DNA of 64,000 nt, from assembly GCA_024449915.1 (NCBI GenBank), contig JAMZAV010000026.1, positions 248,001-312,000 of the forward strand, read 5' to 3'. Shown here in pieces: positions 36,229 to 46,346 of the stretch. The notes beneath the pieces were generated by a model that did not search any database, was not told where the DNA came from, and saw nothing but the letters and a program-made list of their open reading frames with translations. Position numbers and translations under genes: made by a program. Each line of letters begins with the position of its first letter. Within the stretch, counting starts at the first letter, position 1. The DNA comes from Sweltsa coloradensis. Lineage: Eukaryota > Arthropoda > Insecta > Plecoptera > Chloroperlidae.

Positions 36229-36359
36229 TAATATTATACAGTTAACACATAAAATGCTTGATGAGGGGATGTTTGTAGAAATCGAACTGTGTACACCACT
36301 ATATTTAGTGGATGAGCGAAGCAAAGATTTCAATTTGACTTTGTGTTTTTTGTTTGTTT

Positions 36360-36725
36360 TTGGATGAGCGTAGCGAGCGAAGCGAGTGAAGCGAAGACTT
36401 TAATTTCACTGACCCCCCAAAAAATTTAGCTCGGGTGTTTTTTTTTTTTTTTTTTTCTGTTTGCTCTCTACCGGGCAAACGGCATATGCGATCTTGATGA
36501 AAATTTGACAGGACCTTCGAAATCTCTGAACTTGCCACGTTTTTGGGTACAAGTTTTTTACGGTAAATAATACCAATTGACAAGAAACAATAGAAACTTG
36601 ACAACAATCACCTACAATGCGTAGGCAACAAAACAAAGCACTTGCAAAAGTAAAGATATCCCACGCAAACTAAAAACTATAAATAGCTCATCCATCAACG
36701 CGGCGGGACTTTAGCGTTTTCCTAG
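36360..36725 (+). mobile_element. HLE-C short copy (array)
   Basis: Begins TTGGATGAGCGTAGCGAGCG and ends CGGCGGGACTTTAGCG + TTTTCCTAG. It is an internally shortened copy following the second linker. Confidence 0.75.
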
Positions 36726-37911
36726 TTTACTTACGTTACCCCAAGAAAAATAGCTCGAGTGTTTTGTTTTTGTTAGTTTTTTGTCTGTTTGTTCGCTCTC
36801 TACCGGGCAAACGGCATATGCGATCTTGATAAAAATTGGAGGGGACCTTCGAAATCTCTGAACTTAGAGCTGTATTGTTTTTAAGGCTATTCGACCGCGT
36901 TTTTCTATTTTCACAAATATGCTATTAAGTCAAAACATAGTTAATGGCTTTCAAACCTGGCTATTTTAGAAAATCACAACTATTTTTTTCAAATTTTTCT
37001 GATCCGGTACACGGCCAATATAGCCACCTCAAAATAATTACCAACTTCAATTCGCCAAGGCACACCATTCAACGTAGGGTGTTGTGTTTCTGTGACATTA
37101 ATTTTCAACTGTTTTTCTATGGACTGACTGAGAGAAAACAGACTTATTTTAACAATTGTCTTTCCTGCGAATTTTTTCGTTTGGCGGTACAAATCGGTAA
37201 AAAATACCGCCAAACGAATTATTTTGAGGTGCCTATATTGGCCGTGTACCGGATCAGAAAAATTAAAAAAAAATATTTTTGAATTTCTAAAATAGCCATG
37301 TTTCAAAGCTATTCACTTTATTTTGACTTAGTAGCATATTTTGGAAAATAGAACAACGCGGTGGAATAGCCTTAAGTACAATCGAAGAAATATTTCTCGT
37401 AAATATCGTACTTTTACAAATTTTTTTCGATTTTTAGTGCGATATTTTCGTGATATTTGGCAAACGGCTACTCAGATATTGATCAAACTTTATAGGAACG
37501 TTCAAAATCACTGAAATCATAAATGTTATGATTTTAGAGACACTTGAAAAAATATTTCTTATAGAAATCGTACTTTTTCGATTTTTTCTCCGGTTTTTAA
37601 TGCGATATTTTCGTGATATTTGGGTCGATTTTGACCAAACGGGTGGGGCTTCAACGTTCATAATTTACATTCACATAAAGATTATGGTGATGTAGTGACT
37701 CTTGAAAGAAAATGTTGAAAAAGTTGGTCAAAATTCATAGAAATATAGGTTTTAATATAAGCCTTTTACAGGTGTATAATGAACAAGTAATATCAAGTAA
37801 CTATAGAAAAAGTAAGGAGATTCCACATAAAAACGTAATCATTGGACAGAAATATTCCAAAAACGCTCATTCATCAACGCGACTGGAAAAAGCGTTCGCA
37901 AAGAGGCCTAG
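36726..37911 (+). mobile_element. HLE-C variant copy hosting a TTAA MITE
   Basis: Starts directly after CCTAG with TTTACTTACGTTACCCC and ends AACGCGACTGGAAAAAGCG + TTCGCAAAGAGGCCTAG, followed by T. The hairpin stem AACGC/GCGTT is conserved. Interrupted by the MITE at 36885-37371. Confidence 0.7.
36885..37371. mobile_element. 487-bp MITE with TTAA duplication and long inverted repeats
   Basis: Ends are GGCTATTCGACCGCG and CGCGGTGGAATAGCC. The arms also pair farther in (CTGATCCGGTACACGGCCAA / TTGGCCGTGTACCGGATCAG; ATACCGCCAAACGAA near the centre). It is flanked by TTAA at 36881-36884 and 37372-37375. Copy A (about 16095) lacks it. TTAA duplication is the habit of piggyBac and Kolobok elements; no transposase is present. 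Confidence 0.85.
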
Positions 37912-38300
37912 TTAAGAAGTAGAAACAGGAAGTCTGGGCCCGGGGTATAATTGGCCCAGAGCATGGTTCTGCTAATCGTACAAAGCGATTCAAGTGAAAA
38001 AGTCCACCTCGCGAACATCAGGTAGTAAGAGGGGAGTATATTACTCCTCGAAATCGAAACTAGAGGCGAGCTCAGGCAATCGTCGTCGGGGAAACCTTTC
38101 CTTTGACGACCTCCTCGACGACGATGACAGTGACAAAACGAACGATGACAAAGACGATCGCGATGTGAGACCTCCCCCCTTTCCTCCACCTACCCATGGC
38201 TGGTTCTGACAGCATGGGCTCCTCCTCCCCATATCCCCTGGGCTAGAGTGGTGCATTATGACCTAACGGTTGACGCGTCCTTAATCCAAAAAAAACAAAA
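37912..38300. repeat. R1 repeat, second (inverted) orientation
   Basis: GGGCCCGGGGTATAATTGGC, GCATGGTTCTGCTAATCG, AGAGGCGAGCTC, CGACGACGATGACAG, CTGGGCTAGAGTGG and GACCTAACGGTTGACGCGTC mirror 28000-28350. Short acidic frames here come from GA/GAC repeats and are not a gene. Confidence 0.65.
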
Positions 38301-39719
38301 AAATAGAAAAATAGTTGCAATAGGCCAAATACCGGTATTATTTTATGTAGCCTTCTTAGCCTAGACACCTAAATATTCTACAATACATAATTATATACTA
38401 ACTATGTATTGACATTGTAAAGAGCGTAAGCTCATTTAGGGAAATAAAGTTAAATACAATAATGGAGGAGATATTCTAGGAAAAGAAATCCATACGAAAT
38501 AACCCTTTTGGTGGGCTATTTTCCGTCAGTAACTAATAACTAAGCAATATTTTGAAAATGTGCATTGATCGTGCCATACAACATTCTAGCTTAACAAACT
38601 AAAATGTAATCCATGACTTCTGCATTGTGCATAAACCTGATTTGTATAACCCATTTCGACCAAAAGTTCGTTTAATTGTCGAGAATTTGACTATTTTACA
38701 CTCTCTGATGCCATTTAAACACGTTTTGGTAACACTTCCGCAACAAGAATTCCCAGTGGGGCTGAGCTGGGGAGCTACGGTCCCCGACGTTGCGCCTCGC
38801 CTGGATCCGTCCCTGCCCCCCGCCAAACTGGTTCTCGCCATAGAACTAATGAGATTCTGCGGCAAGCGAGAAAACGACTAATCATAACTTTAAATTGGAT
38901 AGATACTGTGATTTTAACGAGATTTGGCCGCAACCTCCAAGTCCATTACAACATGGCACAGATCATCTTGTAACATGACCCACAGAGGTGGCTAACTCTT
39001 CTCACGGGAGTCTAAACTATATGTCCTCGGTTCGATACCTGACAAGGTAATAGTGGATGAAGCTATTTTCAAGGGTTCTTCAGTAGAATTGGAATACTGA
39101 GATTCTCTCATATTATATTAAATAACACATAGGTAATTCCCTCATTCATTATGCACACCTTTGCTGTCTTTTATAACTGAATAGGATAGACGTTATGTAA
39201 ATAAATAAATAAATAAATAAATAATCAAATAAATAAATAAAGACAATTTTCGTTTTTGTTTAGCCCAAAAGCGGTGAATTAGTAGGGAAAATAATTTTAA
39301 TAATTTTCAATTGATTTGCGATCTTGTGAAGCTTACAATATAATGTAGCATGGAGCATTCATTGGTAGATATGGTGGTAAAAAAAAGACTTTTTTGTTTT
39401 AATTTTGTAAAAATAGGAAATTGAGTAGTGACATTTTTTTAAATCGTTTTTGTTGTGATTTCTGTTTTATTCTCAATGCAGGGCTCTGCATAATTATACC
39501 TTAGTCACCTACAAATAAAAGAAGAGAGATGATTCTCCTTTTGTAGATTTCATATAATAAACGTATTTATTTTAAATGATTTGGGCGTAGCCATTGTTCG
39601 TAGAAATGTATCCTGACAATGATTGGAATTCCTGTTTTAAATCTCGATTTGGTTAGTCGGGAAACACTCCTGTAGGTGTAATTTTTATTATTTACTACAA
39701 TTCAGAAATTAAAAAAGTC
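38301..39719. other. No gene seen; AT-rich duplicated DNA
   Basis: Counterpart of 16990-18394. Contains an AAAT microsatellite (39197-39240) and a weak tRNA-like stretch (38985-39050, GGTGGCTAACTCTTCTCACG, CGGTTCGATACC). Nothing codes convincingly. Confidence 0.5.
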
Positions 39720-39792
39720 CGCCCCAACCGGGAATCGAGCCACGGATCTCCCGCATTCCAGACAGGCGTCTTAACCACTAGACCATCAGGAC
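39720..39792 (-). tRNA. tRNA-like sequence (anticodon-loop GGA), probably pseudogene or SINE head
   Basis: Read on the minus strand it folds as a 73-nt cloverleaf. The acceptor arms GTCCTGA/TTGGGGC pair over 7 bp with wobbles, followed by an A-box-like TGGTCTAGTGG. The anticodon stem is CCTGT/GCGGG with loop CTGGAAT, the B-box-like sequence is GGCTCGATTCC, and GAC then TTTTTT follow. The T stem has two mismatches. GGA would imply tRNA-Ser, which needs a long variable arm that is absent. I judge it a tRNA-derived relic. Confidence 0.4.
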
Positions 39793-39841
39793 GGGTACAT
39801 TTTAAACTCTGAATTATAGTTGCATTATACTATTATATATA

Positions 39842-40060
39842 TATATTAACGACCGAAGAAGGCAAAGTCGACACGTCTCGTGACTATTTAGTGATTAGTT
39901 TGTGTATATATTTTTATCTGTGTTCTACTATGGCAGCCACCTCTACATCTTTGGTAAGCTGTTGACTCCCATCTCTAGCCACATTGATTATACCTAGCCT
40001 GTTGGCATCTACCTATTATTATATATGTATATATAATATAAAGTTGTATTATCCAGAATT
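39842..40060 (+). repeat. Retroelement 3' tail (GAAGAAGGC..GGTAAGCTGTTG family)
   Basis: ACCGAAGAAGGCAAAGTCG then GGTAAGCTGTTGACTCCCAT. The same order (GAGGAAGGCC..GACCGAAAACG, GGTAAGCTGTTGG) follows the Penelope-like GIY-YIG fragment at 54166-54300 and recurs at 59640-59690, so it is probably a Penelope-like 3' UTR. Confidence 0.5.
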
Positions 40061-40759
40061 TCTGTAATATTCTCAAGGAATACTTCTAACCCGAGCAGAC
40101 ACCAGGAATTTGTAAGACTTAAGATATTTCCCTCGTCTACTTAGAGGCTTTGGAATGTGGATCTATTGTCCTCGTCCATCCAAGTCAGATTCCACGAGGA
40201 CGCCGGGAACTATCGAATCAATGAGCTTGCAACATCTTCCATTTTATGAATATTGGTTTGATTCATGTTTTGGTTGAACCCATCATTTTTATACGATCGC
40301 GCTAAAAGTGGTGAAATGACATAAACTTGAATCCGCAGCCTGCGCAGACTAGTAGGTCACTCTACGATATCAATATTTCATTACTTCAGTGGCATCCGTA
40401 TAGATTTTATCGGATACCCTCTCTCGAACTCGCGTACTTACTTCTGATTAGATGGACTTACGGCTCATCTGGGTCATCTCATCCAAGAGCCAAGGTCCGA
40501 CTTCTCATCATCTCCAAGTCGAACAAATCAGGGTTTCTTTTCCCATTTCTTTAATTTCATGTTTCTTATTTCCTTTTCATTCAATCATTTTTAATTTCAT
40601 TTTATTCAAACGTTCGTCAATTTGGAGACACCCTAATGCCCCTTGAACCATTGAGTTTAGAATTACTCAATGCTTGAACCGTGCCTAAACATTTAGCAGC
40701 TTTACCTCATTCAAATACCATCACTGTTTGGACATTACTCACTCGTCGATGATGTCTGC
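40061..40759. other. No gene seen
   Basis: Duplicated in copy A (18725-19400). It contains GTCCTCGTCC..GATTCCACGAGGAC, an imperfect palindrome at 40166-40203. A 75-codon plus frame (40327-40554) has no recognisable domain. Confidence 0.45.
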
Positions 40760-41095
40760 GCCAACAGGGTTGGCTCGGTCTGCTTTAAATTTAAGTCGGC
40801 AACAGAAAATCAGTTTTGTAATCTAAATAAGAATTTATTTATTTGATTTTCATTATTTTTTATAGTTCCCATTAATAGAAAGGACGATCAACAGTTACCT
40901 AGCTGTCGTTACAACTCGATATTAGTTTTCCTCAGTCGTTAATGTGATTGCAAGGGATTGAGTCCTCTTAAACAGCCCACGGACATCCCTTTACAATAAT
41001 TGTTCTATCCGCAACATGCCTTGTTTGACATCTGAAGAGGGGCAATTGCACCTTGGGCATGCTTTCCACAAAAATGATTATTATTATCGTTAAAT
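40760..41095 (+). repeat. SINE core and SINE body
   Basis: GTTGGCTCGGTCTGCTTTAA..AAATCAGTTTTGTAATCTAAATAAG is the CACTGAAAATCAGT-type core. TTCCTCAG..GTGATTGCAAGGGATTGAGT, AAACAGCCCACGGACATCCC and CACCTTGGGCATGC (40928-41060) match the SINE at 51352-51605. It ends in ATT repeats. Confidence 0.6.
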
Positions 41096-42612
41096 CTCAC
41101 CGCGCAAGTAACACAAGATAACAAGATAATCTGTTAGGAAAGTTTGAGAGCTGCGTAGGTTCTTGTAAGTCTCGTGCAGGACAGAACCTTGGGGCGCGTG
41201 TGTTTGAATCCCGCGTGAGGAAACCACATAGTGTGTCGGCCAGACACGTGCGAACCCCAAGACGTCGGCGTCGTCGGCGTCGGACACCCGTCAGATAACT
41301 CAGAGGCGACCGTTCATTGTTCGACGTCGCTTCGTATAAAGTGCAGTGATTGTTCGTCCCCTTTGCAGTCGCGGCACTTCCGAAAAGTGTCGGGGGCGGG
41401 GGCAATAACACCCCCCCCCCACCCCCCGCGGGACGACTTGGGTCGGTCAAATGTTTACGGCGAGACATACGCGCACTGCGTGTCATTTCACCTAGATTGA
41501 ACGAGGGAGGGGGTTGCATCTCGCCTGCCCTAGGAAAGTACCATTGTTATTGTTGGGGCGGGGATTGTTTATGTTTTCCGGAGATTGCTTTGTTCCACCA
41601 TGTAGAATCGATCTCGGAGACGCCGGAGGCCGGAGAGACGCCGCCCTTCAACTGCACTGGCTTTAGAATAATTATGTTATGTATTCTTAAAGTGAGTGAA
41701 CTATCATCCACGGGATGTGAAGTTAAGACTTTTTGATTGATTGATTTGATTGGATATTGCTTAACGAGACGATGAGTGGTGATAGATGAGGATGAAGTAT
41801 GGACAGAAGGGAGGAGGGGAATCCCGGTACCGGCATGTAGCCTACTCCTTTCAAAAAAGACTTTTTCATAAGAGTGAATTACAACTTCCAATTCACACTA
41901 TCTGTGGTGCAGTTCCCAGTTGAAGCGTGGGATTTAATTTATCAAACTTTATTTTATACAAGACAGGGTACGGGAGTTACCCATAACAGAGAACGAGATT
42001 ACTTTTACAGAAGATCGTCGAAGATAAATATCAAATAATACGTTGCTTCTCAGCTTTCAAATCTCGTTGTTGTTGGAGGTGTCAAGTATAAAGAGGAATT
42101 CAAATATAAATTATAGTTTCCTGCTTATGGTGGAGGTGCCGGGTACAGCTATATTAAAACTTTCTGGAATGCGATCGTCGTCAGTGTTACGGTAAAAATT
42201 CTGTATCTTCCTCGTTGAATGGTAATGTCAAGAAAAAAGGGTGTGAATCGGAGGTCATGTTTGGTTTTAATCGCGAGACGTGATACACGCACAGACGGAC
42301 AGAAGGAGATGCATCCAGGGAAGCTTAGCTCCCACATATAGACGACTTGGAAGCTGTCGTAATTGCGAGGAACCAAGAAATGTTTCATCATTCAAAATTA
42401 AATTTAAATTAATTTTAATATTAGTTTATTACGACACGAATTTTTGTATTCAAACCAAGTGTATTCAAATGTCCGATAAGCTTCCACCACATGTCACAAA
42501 TATTTACAGAAAATGCTTATCCACAAAATAAAATAAATGAGAAAAGAACTAAAAAATGTGAATTTTGATTGAGTGAGCAAACATTATGTTCAGTGCGGGA
42601 CGTTATGATTTA
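41096..42612. other. Duplicated low-complexity and unassigned DNA, no gene
   Basis: Nearly identical to copy A from 19930 to 22095 apart from the HLE-A insertion there. Contains GTCGGCGTC repeats (41261-41283) and a C-run (41411-41428). Overlapping short frames on both strands reflect high GC, not genes. Confidence 0.5.
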
Positions 42613-42950
42613 TTAGTTTAATCTTAGATTAGTTCCTCTTGATAGAAATTACTAAATCATAAAAATCCCAAATTAAAAATATTCTTAATATTTTAAAATC
42701 TTTTTTACGACATTATTTCAAATAAATTTTGGAATCTACATTAATAAAATGAGAATACCACCCTATTCAAAATTAATGTTAAATTAATAAATTTCTATAA
42801 AATACTAAGCTGAAAGAAAACAAGCTCATACGAGAAATGCTCAGCATCAAACACCCTCAACTTGTTTTGTTAGACTAAAAGATTCAGCGTAGGGGTCGCC
42901 AAGTACGCCAAGCATGCAAGCGACGACTCGGCGACACGTATACTAGGTCA

Positions 42951-44559
42951 GTGGGGAGGCGCGTTGTCGCCAAGTTATTGAACTATTAGATCCATATCAC
43001 ATGCAGACTTAAGATAATAACTGACAAATCAAATATTAACAATTTATTAAAATAACTGCTTTGGCTACAGAGAGTATTATAATACACTGTGATAAACTTA
43101 AATGTTGAACATTGAACAACCACAGTTAGTTAGGTAGTCTTTGGTTACAAACCAGCACTTACAAGCAACAAACGTACGTTTTTATATTTTTAAAAATGTG
43201 TTCGTATTAAAATTGATATTTTGTAAGTTCTTATTATCAGTTGTGTGTTTTGTATTTGTAGTTATAAAGCTCCAATATCTGTACATGTACACCCGGCGTC
43301 AGAAGTAAATAAAGGGGTATCATTGTATCTACAATATCATCTCTTGATTTATTTCTGACATATTTATTCACTACAGATTACAATAATTGTGGGCAATTAT
43401 AGGAGGACAATAGGACAATATTGTGAGTTATAACACCTGAAGAGAGGCATGCATTGCACCCTGGGCAGGCTTCCTAGGGAAAGTATAAATGCTATTCGTG
43501 TATAAGCGACTTTATCTTAAGGGCTGGTTTCTAAATGACCGCAACGCGTCAACAAGGTCAAGAAAATGTTTATAACTATTATTTTCTTAAAGTAAATTTA
43601 ATTTGAAAAGTTTTGACACTGATTACATACACATTCATTCTTGCCTTATCTCAATTGAATGAGATATCCAGAGGGGGGTATTAATTCAGTAAATTAGAGA
43701 CTAGTAAATATAAAGTAGCATGTTCATTTAAATTAATTTGCTTTTATATTTTTAAATTCAGTTCGGAGCAAGTTTAACATGTTGGTCCTTATACTTATCC
43801 AGCCATAAATAATTCGTGTTTCTCGTAGGTGCTTCTATTGGCAAATTCAATAAATATAAGAACACATTTAGGTAAAGTTGTTTTTTATATACAAAATTCT
43901 CGATAGGCATTAAAAAATCTGAAAACCTTAATTTTAATTTCAGCTGCACCGATTTAACATCTACAACTAAAATAATAAATTTCACATACATCTCCAGCGC
44001 AACTCTAAACGCTTACCCTGCCACCACGAAGCTTGCAATATAATTGTGTGTTTAACATTACCTCAACGCTAGCGAAGAAAAGAATGTCTGAACCGCGTGC
44101 ATGTGTGTGACACTTTACCCTCACTGGGATTCCAACATTACTGTAATTATACTCGGGGGAAATAACATTTATTCTGATTATGGTTGTTTTTCCAGTTTGT
44201 TTTTCTCCTGTGCTAATGCTTTATAAACAAAAACTCTTTTGTCTGCTTTATACATCGCTTACGTTTACTGCTACCGTGGAAGGAAAAATATAGTCAAACT
44301 AAACCAATTCTTACATAAAAATTGTTGTTGCTAGTAATGATGTTTGTGTTGGAGACTTGGGAGTGTTTGGAGCTTTTGAAACATGAAAATAGACGTTCAT
44401 TCCTAAAATAATAACTGTTAGGATTGCATTCATCTCTCCTGAGACACCCTGAACTGCCCTGAAGAGGAATAAGGGGTGAAATGTACGGTCGGGAATTTGA
44501 ATTGCTATATAAAGATAAGATTGACAAGATAGTGCAATCAGCAAATAGCTGGGACTGGA
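42951..44559. other. No gene seen; AT-rich DNA
   Basis: Includes GGCGTCAGAAGTAAATAAAG (43297-43316), which looks like a retroelement 3' or LTR polyadenylation region and is echoed at 52849-52868. It also has a SINE-tail fragment (CATTGCACCCTGGGCAGGCT, about 43452-43471). The rest is unassigned. Confidence 0.45.
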
Positions 44560-44825
44560 GAGATTGAGGTTTAAACTAGGAAGAGAATGTCTAAGATGGT
44601 TTGGACATATGAAAGGGTGAGCAGGAGTGGATCCCAAGACGAGAATTTGAAGCAGCAGAGGAGGGGAAAAGAAAAGTAGGAAGGTCAAGAGAGAAATGGG
44701 AAATATTAATTCAAGAAGACGTTGGAAAACGAGATGAAGTGTGGGAGCATGTGGCAAGAGTAAAGCTGTGGGAGGACAGAAGAGAGTGGAGTAAATTGGT
44801 GGAGAGGAAGGAGTTAGTGAGATGA
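44560..44825 (+). pseudogene. LINE C-terminal fragment
   Basis: RFKLGRECLRWFGHMKG is followed in another frame by EGKRKVGRSREKWEILIQED, RDEVWEHVARVKLWEDRREW and a stop. The LRWFGH and GR-R-KW / W-RRREW pattern is the usual C-terminus of LINE reverse transcriptases, and it matches the fragment at 58082-58308. Confidence 0.65.
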
Positions 44826-45159
44826 TGAGGAAGAAACACAGAGTCTGGCAAGCTTAGTATCTACAGTTTTATACCCTAGTTGAACGAGTGAGCGTAGCGA
44901 ACGTAGTGATTTCCATTCGACTTGAACGGCCCTTATTGTTTTTCTGCGTGCGTGCGTGTGTGTGTGTGTGTGTGTACGTTAAAAATCAGCCGAATCGCTG
45001 AACAGATTGCGCTGAAATTTTAAACGGACATCCGGTACGAGTTTATTGAGAACTGCTAACAAAATCAGCAAGATTCATTGCGATTTAAACATACAAGAAA
45101 TAATAAACTGAAAATAGACTTCCAATGTTATGAAATTATTTTAACGACAATGTTTTAGA

Positions 45160-45490
45160 TTTTGAAAAGATATTTTTTGTTTTTTATTTACCTGGCAGTG
45201 AAATGCCGTGTCCATTCAAGGTCTGTCGAATGTTTTAAGTCAAAGTACCCCCAAATTCCGCTCGTAGATTGAGTAAACCTTGCAATGTTTTCACGTATTT
45301 CGTACTGGCTATGTTTACCATAGTAGGCCCTATTGCCACAGATGATGGACTTCACTGCGTTATATGCATTTCAAAACATGTTTAATAATTTTTTAAATAC
45401 AATCTCGAAATTACAAAATCTTTCCCGACCAGGGGATTGAACCCACGTCTCCCATATTTCGGCTATAAGGGCGCTTTAGCCAACTAGACC
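45160..45490 (-). repeat. tRNA-derived SINE, minus copy 1
   Basis: On the minus strand TGGTCTAGTTGGCTAAAGCG (A box) and GTGGGTTCAATCCC (B box) are followed by the body shared with 26497-26720. The spacing of A and B boxes is that of a tRNA. Confidence 0.7.
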
Positions 45491-45724
45491 AGGGAAACGC
45501 CAAAGTCGTAGTTAGACGAGTGAGAGAGTCATGTGGTGAGTACCCGGGAACATATGCATTTAAGTTTGATAATTATATTCGTATAAATAATAGTTTTTTT
45601 AAAGTTTAGTTGGCATACGGGGACGGGCGCGTCAACTGTAAGGTCATAATGCGCCTCTCTAGCCTATGATAGGCTAGGTAGGCCTAAGGTAGGGGGAAGA
45701 AAAGTAATGTAATCGGGTACAATG

Positions 45725-46067
45725 TTTTAGATTTTGAAAATATATTTTTTGTTTATTATTCGCCTGGCCGTGAAATGCCGTGCCCATGCAAGGTCTGTCG
45801 AATGTTGCACGTCAAGGTACCCACAAAATTCGCTCGTAGATTGAGTAAACCTTGCAATATTTTCACGTATTTCGTACTGGCTATGTTTACCATAGTAGGC
45901 CCTATTGCCACAGATGATGGACAACACTGCGTTATATTATGCATTTCAAATCATGTTCAATTATTTTTGAAATACAATCTAGAAATTACAAAATCTTTCC
46001 CGACCAGGGAATTGAACTCACTTCTTTCACATTTCGGCTACAAGGGCGCCTTAGCCAACTAGACTAT
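45725..46067 (-). repeat. tRNA-derived SINE, minus copy 2
   Basis: Tandem duplicate of 45160-45490 with small changes (A box TAGTCTAGTTGGCTAAGGCG, B box GAGTTCAATTCC). Confidence 0.65.
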
Positions 46068-46346
46068 AGGGAAACGCCAAAGTCGTAGTGAGACGAGTGA
46101 GCGAGTCATGTGGTGAGTACCCGGGAACATTTGCATTTAAGTTTGATAATTATATTCGTATAAATAATAGTTTTTAAAGTTTAGTTGGTATACGGGGACG
46201 GGCGCGTCAACTGTAAGGTCATAATGCGCCTCTCTAGCCTATGATAGGCTAGGTAGGCCCAAGGTAGGGGGAAGAAAAGTAATGTAATCGGGTACTTAAC
46301 ACATGGCTCACTCACTCGTTTAACAACGACTTTGGCGTTTCCCTAG

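Larger units (their letters stand above)
26797..42950 (+). repeat. Segmental duplication, copy B
   Basis: Direct repeat of copy A. It lacks five HLE-type insertions and the LINE found in A. It has instead a 2.67-kb tandem duplication (31010-36359) and a TTAA-flanked MITE (36885-37371). Its sequence looks clean, so it is the better reference for shared segments. Confidence 0.85.
44880..46346 (+). mobile_element. HLE-E with internal 570-bp tandem duplication
   Basis: The 5' end TTGAACGAGTGAGCGTAGCG follows CCTAG; the 3' end GACTTTGGCGTTTCCCTAG is at 46346 followed by T. Inside, 45150-45719 is repeated at 45720-46284, each unit holding a minus-strand tRNA-derived SINE and a TIR-element end. A (GT)n run lies at 44945-44975. 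Whether this is one element or neighbours joined by chance is uncertain. Confidence 0.5.

Noticed and set aside
36944..37306. Overlapping frames of over 100 codons on both strands
   Set aside because: They lie inside the palindromic TTAA MITE, so the two strands are near mirror images. No domain is visible.
37994..38256. Acidic DDDDSDKTNDDKDD frame and its antisense
   Set aside because: It comes from GAC/GAT repeats in the R1 element. Homologous repeat copies do not keep the frame.
41097..41891. Several frames above 100 codons on both strands
   Set aside because: The region is GC-rich with few stops. Frames overlap on both strands, copy A differs by indels, and no domain is recognisable.
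43758..44757. Minus-strand frames of 77-148 codons as a host gene
   Set aside because: They are antisense to the LINE C-terminal fragment at 44560-44825 or lie in AT-rich spacer, with no family match.
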